Assembly: GCA_964535405.1 (NCBI GenBank)
Contig: CAZHUG010000015.1
Location: 1 to 41,828 of the forward strand
DNA from: Scatomorpha sp964535405
GTDB taxonomy: Bacteria > Bacillota > Clostridia > Oscillospirales > Oscillospiraceae
Length of the DNA: 41,828 nucleotides
Reading direction: 5' to 3'
Numbering within the stretch: position 1 is the stretch's first letter; each line of letters begins with the position of its first letter. A program made the position numbers and the translations under genes. Shown piece after piece: positions 40,446 through 41,828 of this stretch. The notes beneath the pieces were generated by a model. The model saw nothing but the letters and a program-made list of their open reading frames with translations, made no database searches and was not told where the DNA came from.

Positions 40446-41828
40446 CTACGAAAAAGTATAGGTACACATTCTCGTAATATAGGTGGCTCCCTGAAAGCGC
40501 GTGATCAGGTCCACGCCCATCTCCTGCACATAAAGTGAAGACGTAGACTGGATTATTCCCGTCTGATCGCACCAGTTCATTGCGATTATTTCCTCCCGGG
40601 TGAGACCCGGAAACATATTTGAAAGTCCGTAAATTTCATTTAGATCTATATCGGTGCTTTCTCCGTCAGGGTTATTATATCTGTAAATTATCACCGCGAC
40701 TTGCTTAAATGATATATTGTCCTCCGTATTATCCGACCTGTCAAGAAGACCATTGGCTCTGCCCCAAATAACAGCATCGCGATACATCGTCTCCTTTGGA
40801 AGCGTCGGATCTTCCCCCACGGCAGGTGCGCCCGCTATCCGATAAATTGAATCTATAAATTCACCTATAATTTCATTTCTCGTGCCGCCGAAGACGGTTT
40901 CCGAGTCGGGGATCATATAGCCATGCTCAGATACATAGACGGAGCTGGCATTGTAATACACGTTCGTCACATCCGAGAACACATTAATATAGCCGTCGGA
41001 GTCGCCGCCGGGCTTTGCCGTCTTATACGCATGTGCATAATAGTCCAGGTCGAGGATCGACACAGACAGGTCAAAAAGACTCCCCACGTAGGCGCTGTAT
41101 TCCTCAATCGTTTCGGCAGAGACCTCAGCACCGTCGGGCGATATCGCCGTATCCGTGGCAGCGTCATATCTGAAGCTGTCGGTAATATAGCTCCGGTCAG
41201 AGAGTATGGCGACATGGCGCGCGTCGGATAGGACATCCTTGCCGGCCAGAAGCCTTGAATCGTAGTTCATTCCAAACAGGTTTAAAAGCGTCGGGAGTAT
41301 ATCGATGGTGCTGCAATAATCGGAGACCTGCACGGGCTCCATGCCCGGGACGTAGCAGATAAATGAGCTTCTGTACTTTTCAAACACCGTATCCACATCC
41401 GCGCCGGCAAGGTTATTATATTCGGACTGGGTGAGCCCGTAGGGATAATGGTCGGCGGTCAGGACAAAAACTGTTTTATCGAGCTGACCTGCGGCATCAA
41501 GTTTCTTTTCCAGTGACGCGAGCGCATATTCCAGCTCGAGATTGCAGGCAATATAGGCCTTGACCTCCTCGGTATAGTCCAGCTCACTGACGGCGTCCTT
41601 GTTTTTAGCGCTCATGGCATTGTTCCAGTTATACTGATAATGTCCGCTGAAGGTCATATAGTAGGCGCAGAACGGAGCCTCGCTTTTTATGAAGTCAGGG
41701 ACTGATACATCTATCATCTCAAGGTCTGAGGAGGGCCAGCTTATTTTAATGTCAAGGCCGTATTCAGCGGCTTTAAACACATAGCCCATGTTCTCATGCG
41801 AGACATTGCGGTTATAAAAGGTGCCGTA
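40446..41828 (-). CDS. LTA-synthase-like sulfatase-fold membrane enzyme with C-terminal SLH-like repeats (5' end outside the window)
   Basis: C-terminal 460 residues of an alkaline-phosphatase-superfamily (sulfatase fold) protein; the start and any membrane domain lie beyond 41828. The first visible residues, YGTFYNRNVSHENMGY, and then PFCAYYMTFSGHYQYNW, AYIACNLELEYALASLEKKL and VFVLTADHYPYGL match the extracellular domain of lipoteichoic-acid synthases, with the Asp-His metal pair in ADH. The catalytic threonine must lie upstream. STIDILPTLLNLFG is also typical. After the catalytic part the protein carries two SLH-like repeats: MYRDAVIWGRANGLLDR followed by ISFKQVAVIIYRY, then AMNWCDQTGII followed by TRFQGATYITRM. 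These suggest attachment to the cell-wall polymer. Family members make LTA or transfer phosphoglycerol or phosphoethanolamine; the exact acceptor is not known. Confidence 0.85.
   Translation of the reverse strand, partial: YGTFYNRNVSHENMGYVFKAAEYGLDIKISWPSSDLEMIDVSVPDFIKSEAPFCAYYMTFSGHYQYNWNNAMSAKNKDAVSELDYTEEVKAYIACNLELEYALASLEKKLDAAGQLDKTVFVLTADHYPYGLTQSEYNNLAGADVDTVFEKYRSSFICYVPGMEPVQVSDYCSTIDILPTLLNLFGMNYDSRLLAGKDVLSDARHVAILSDRSYITDSFRYDAATDTAISPDGAEVSAETIEEYSAYVGSLFDLSVSILDLDYYAHAYKTAKPGGDSDGYINVFSDVTNVYYNASSVYVSEHGYMIPDSETVFGGTRNEIIGEFIDSIYRIAGAPAVGEDPTLPKETMYRDAVIWGRANGLLDRSDNTEDNISFKQVAVIIYRYNNPDGESTDIDLNEIYGLSNMFPGLTREEIIAMNWCDQTGIIQSTSSLYVQEMGVDLITRFQGATYITRMCTYTFS

Noticed and set aside
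1..41828. CRISPR arrays, transposases, phage genes, integrases, toxin-antitoxin pairs
   Set aside because: Looked for on both strands; no spaced direct repeats and no such protein families were seen. All genes are of ordinary chromosomal types.

Overview
The window reads as a draft (probably metagenome-assembled) chromosome segment from an anaerobic, low-copy-element member of the Clostridia, most like the Oscillospirales/Ruminococcaceae group. Supporting signs are the hprK-murB-rapZ-yvcK-whiA block, an RsgI-like anti-sigma protein, a single-chain PurL, a stand-alone AICAR transformylase paired with a PurO-type IMP cyclohydrolase, 2-hydroxyacyl-CoA dehydratase subunits, an HrcA/CIRCE operator and sigma-A type promoters of the TTGACA-N17-TATAAT kind. 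Base composition is moderately GC-rich with AT-rich intergenic regions. The taxonomic statement is inference. I see no phage, transposon, integron or CRISPR array.

Layout. 1-3692 (minus): mtaB, then a promoter inside its 3' end driving serC-serA-trmD (trmD cut by the window edge). 3715-4845 (plus): a cysteine desulfurase whose promoter lies inside the start of mtaB. 4866-6266 (minus): an AI-2E-family membrane protein. 6573-6747: tRNA-Gln(CUG) with promoter and terminator. 6817-9268 (plus): a ZnuABC-type metal ABC transporter. 9412-13345 (plus): a polar amino-acid ABC transporter with an M20 amidohydrolase in the same operon. 13363-13949: a perfect CIRCE operator and an Hsp20 gene. 14043-22254 (minus): hprK-murB-rapZ-yvcK-whiA-dnaE, with a 10-N scaffold gap in dnaE. 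22293-22622 (plus): rpmB. 22703-24522 (plus): an ECF sigma factor and its RsgI-like membrane anti-sigma partner. 24587-35342 (minus): a purine operon, purE-(purC remnant)-purF-purM-purN-purO-purH(AICAR transformylase)-purD-purL. 35408-38603 (minus): two 2-hydroxyacyl-CoA dehydratase subunits and a small membrane protein. 38813-39475 (plus): a UPF0173 metallo-hydrolase. 39531-40320 (minus): nadE. 40446-41828 (minus): the C-terminal part of an LTA-synthase-like sulfatase with SLH-like repeats.

How the genes work together. The purine operon encodes most of IMP synthesis from PRPP, but purB and purK are absent here. purC survives only as a 42-codon reading frame that joins what looks like the first few PurC codons in frame to the last ~33, with a perfect ribosome binding site. 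In front of purE is a ~200-nt leader whose 5' end can pair with the same bases that form a terminator-like hairpin; I could not match it by eye to a known riboswitch class. These two observations, together with the 2-hydroxyacyl-CoA dehydratase pair, the degenerate RsgI-like protein and the SLH-tailed LTA synthase-like protein, are the points most worth a second look.
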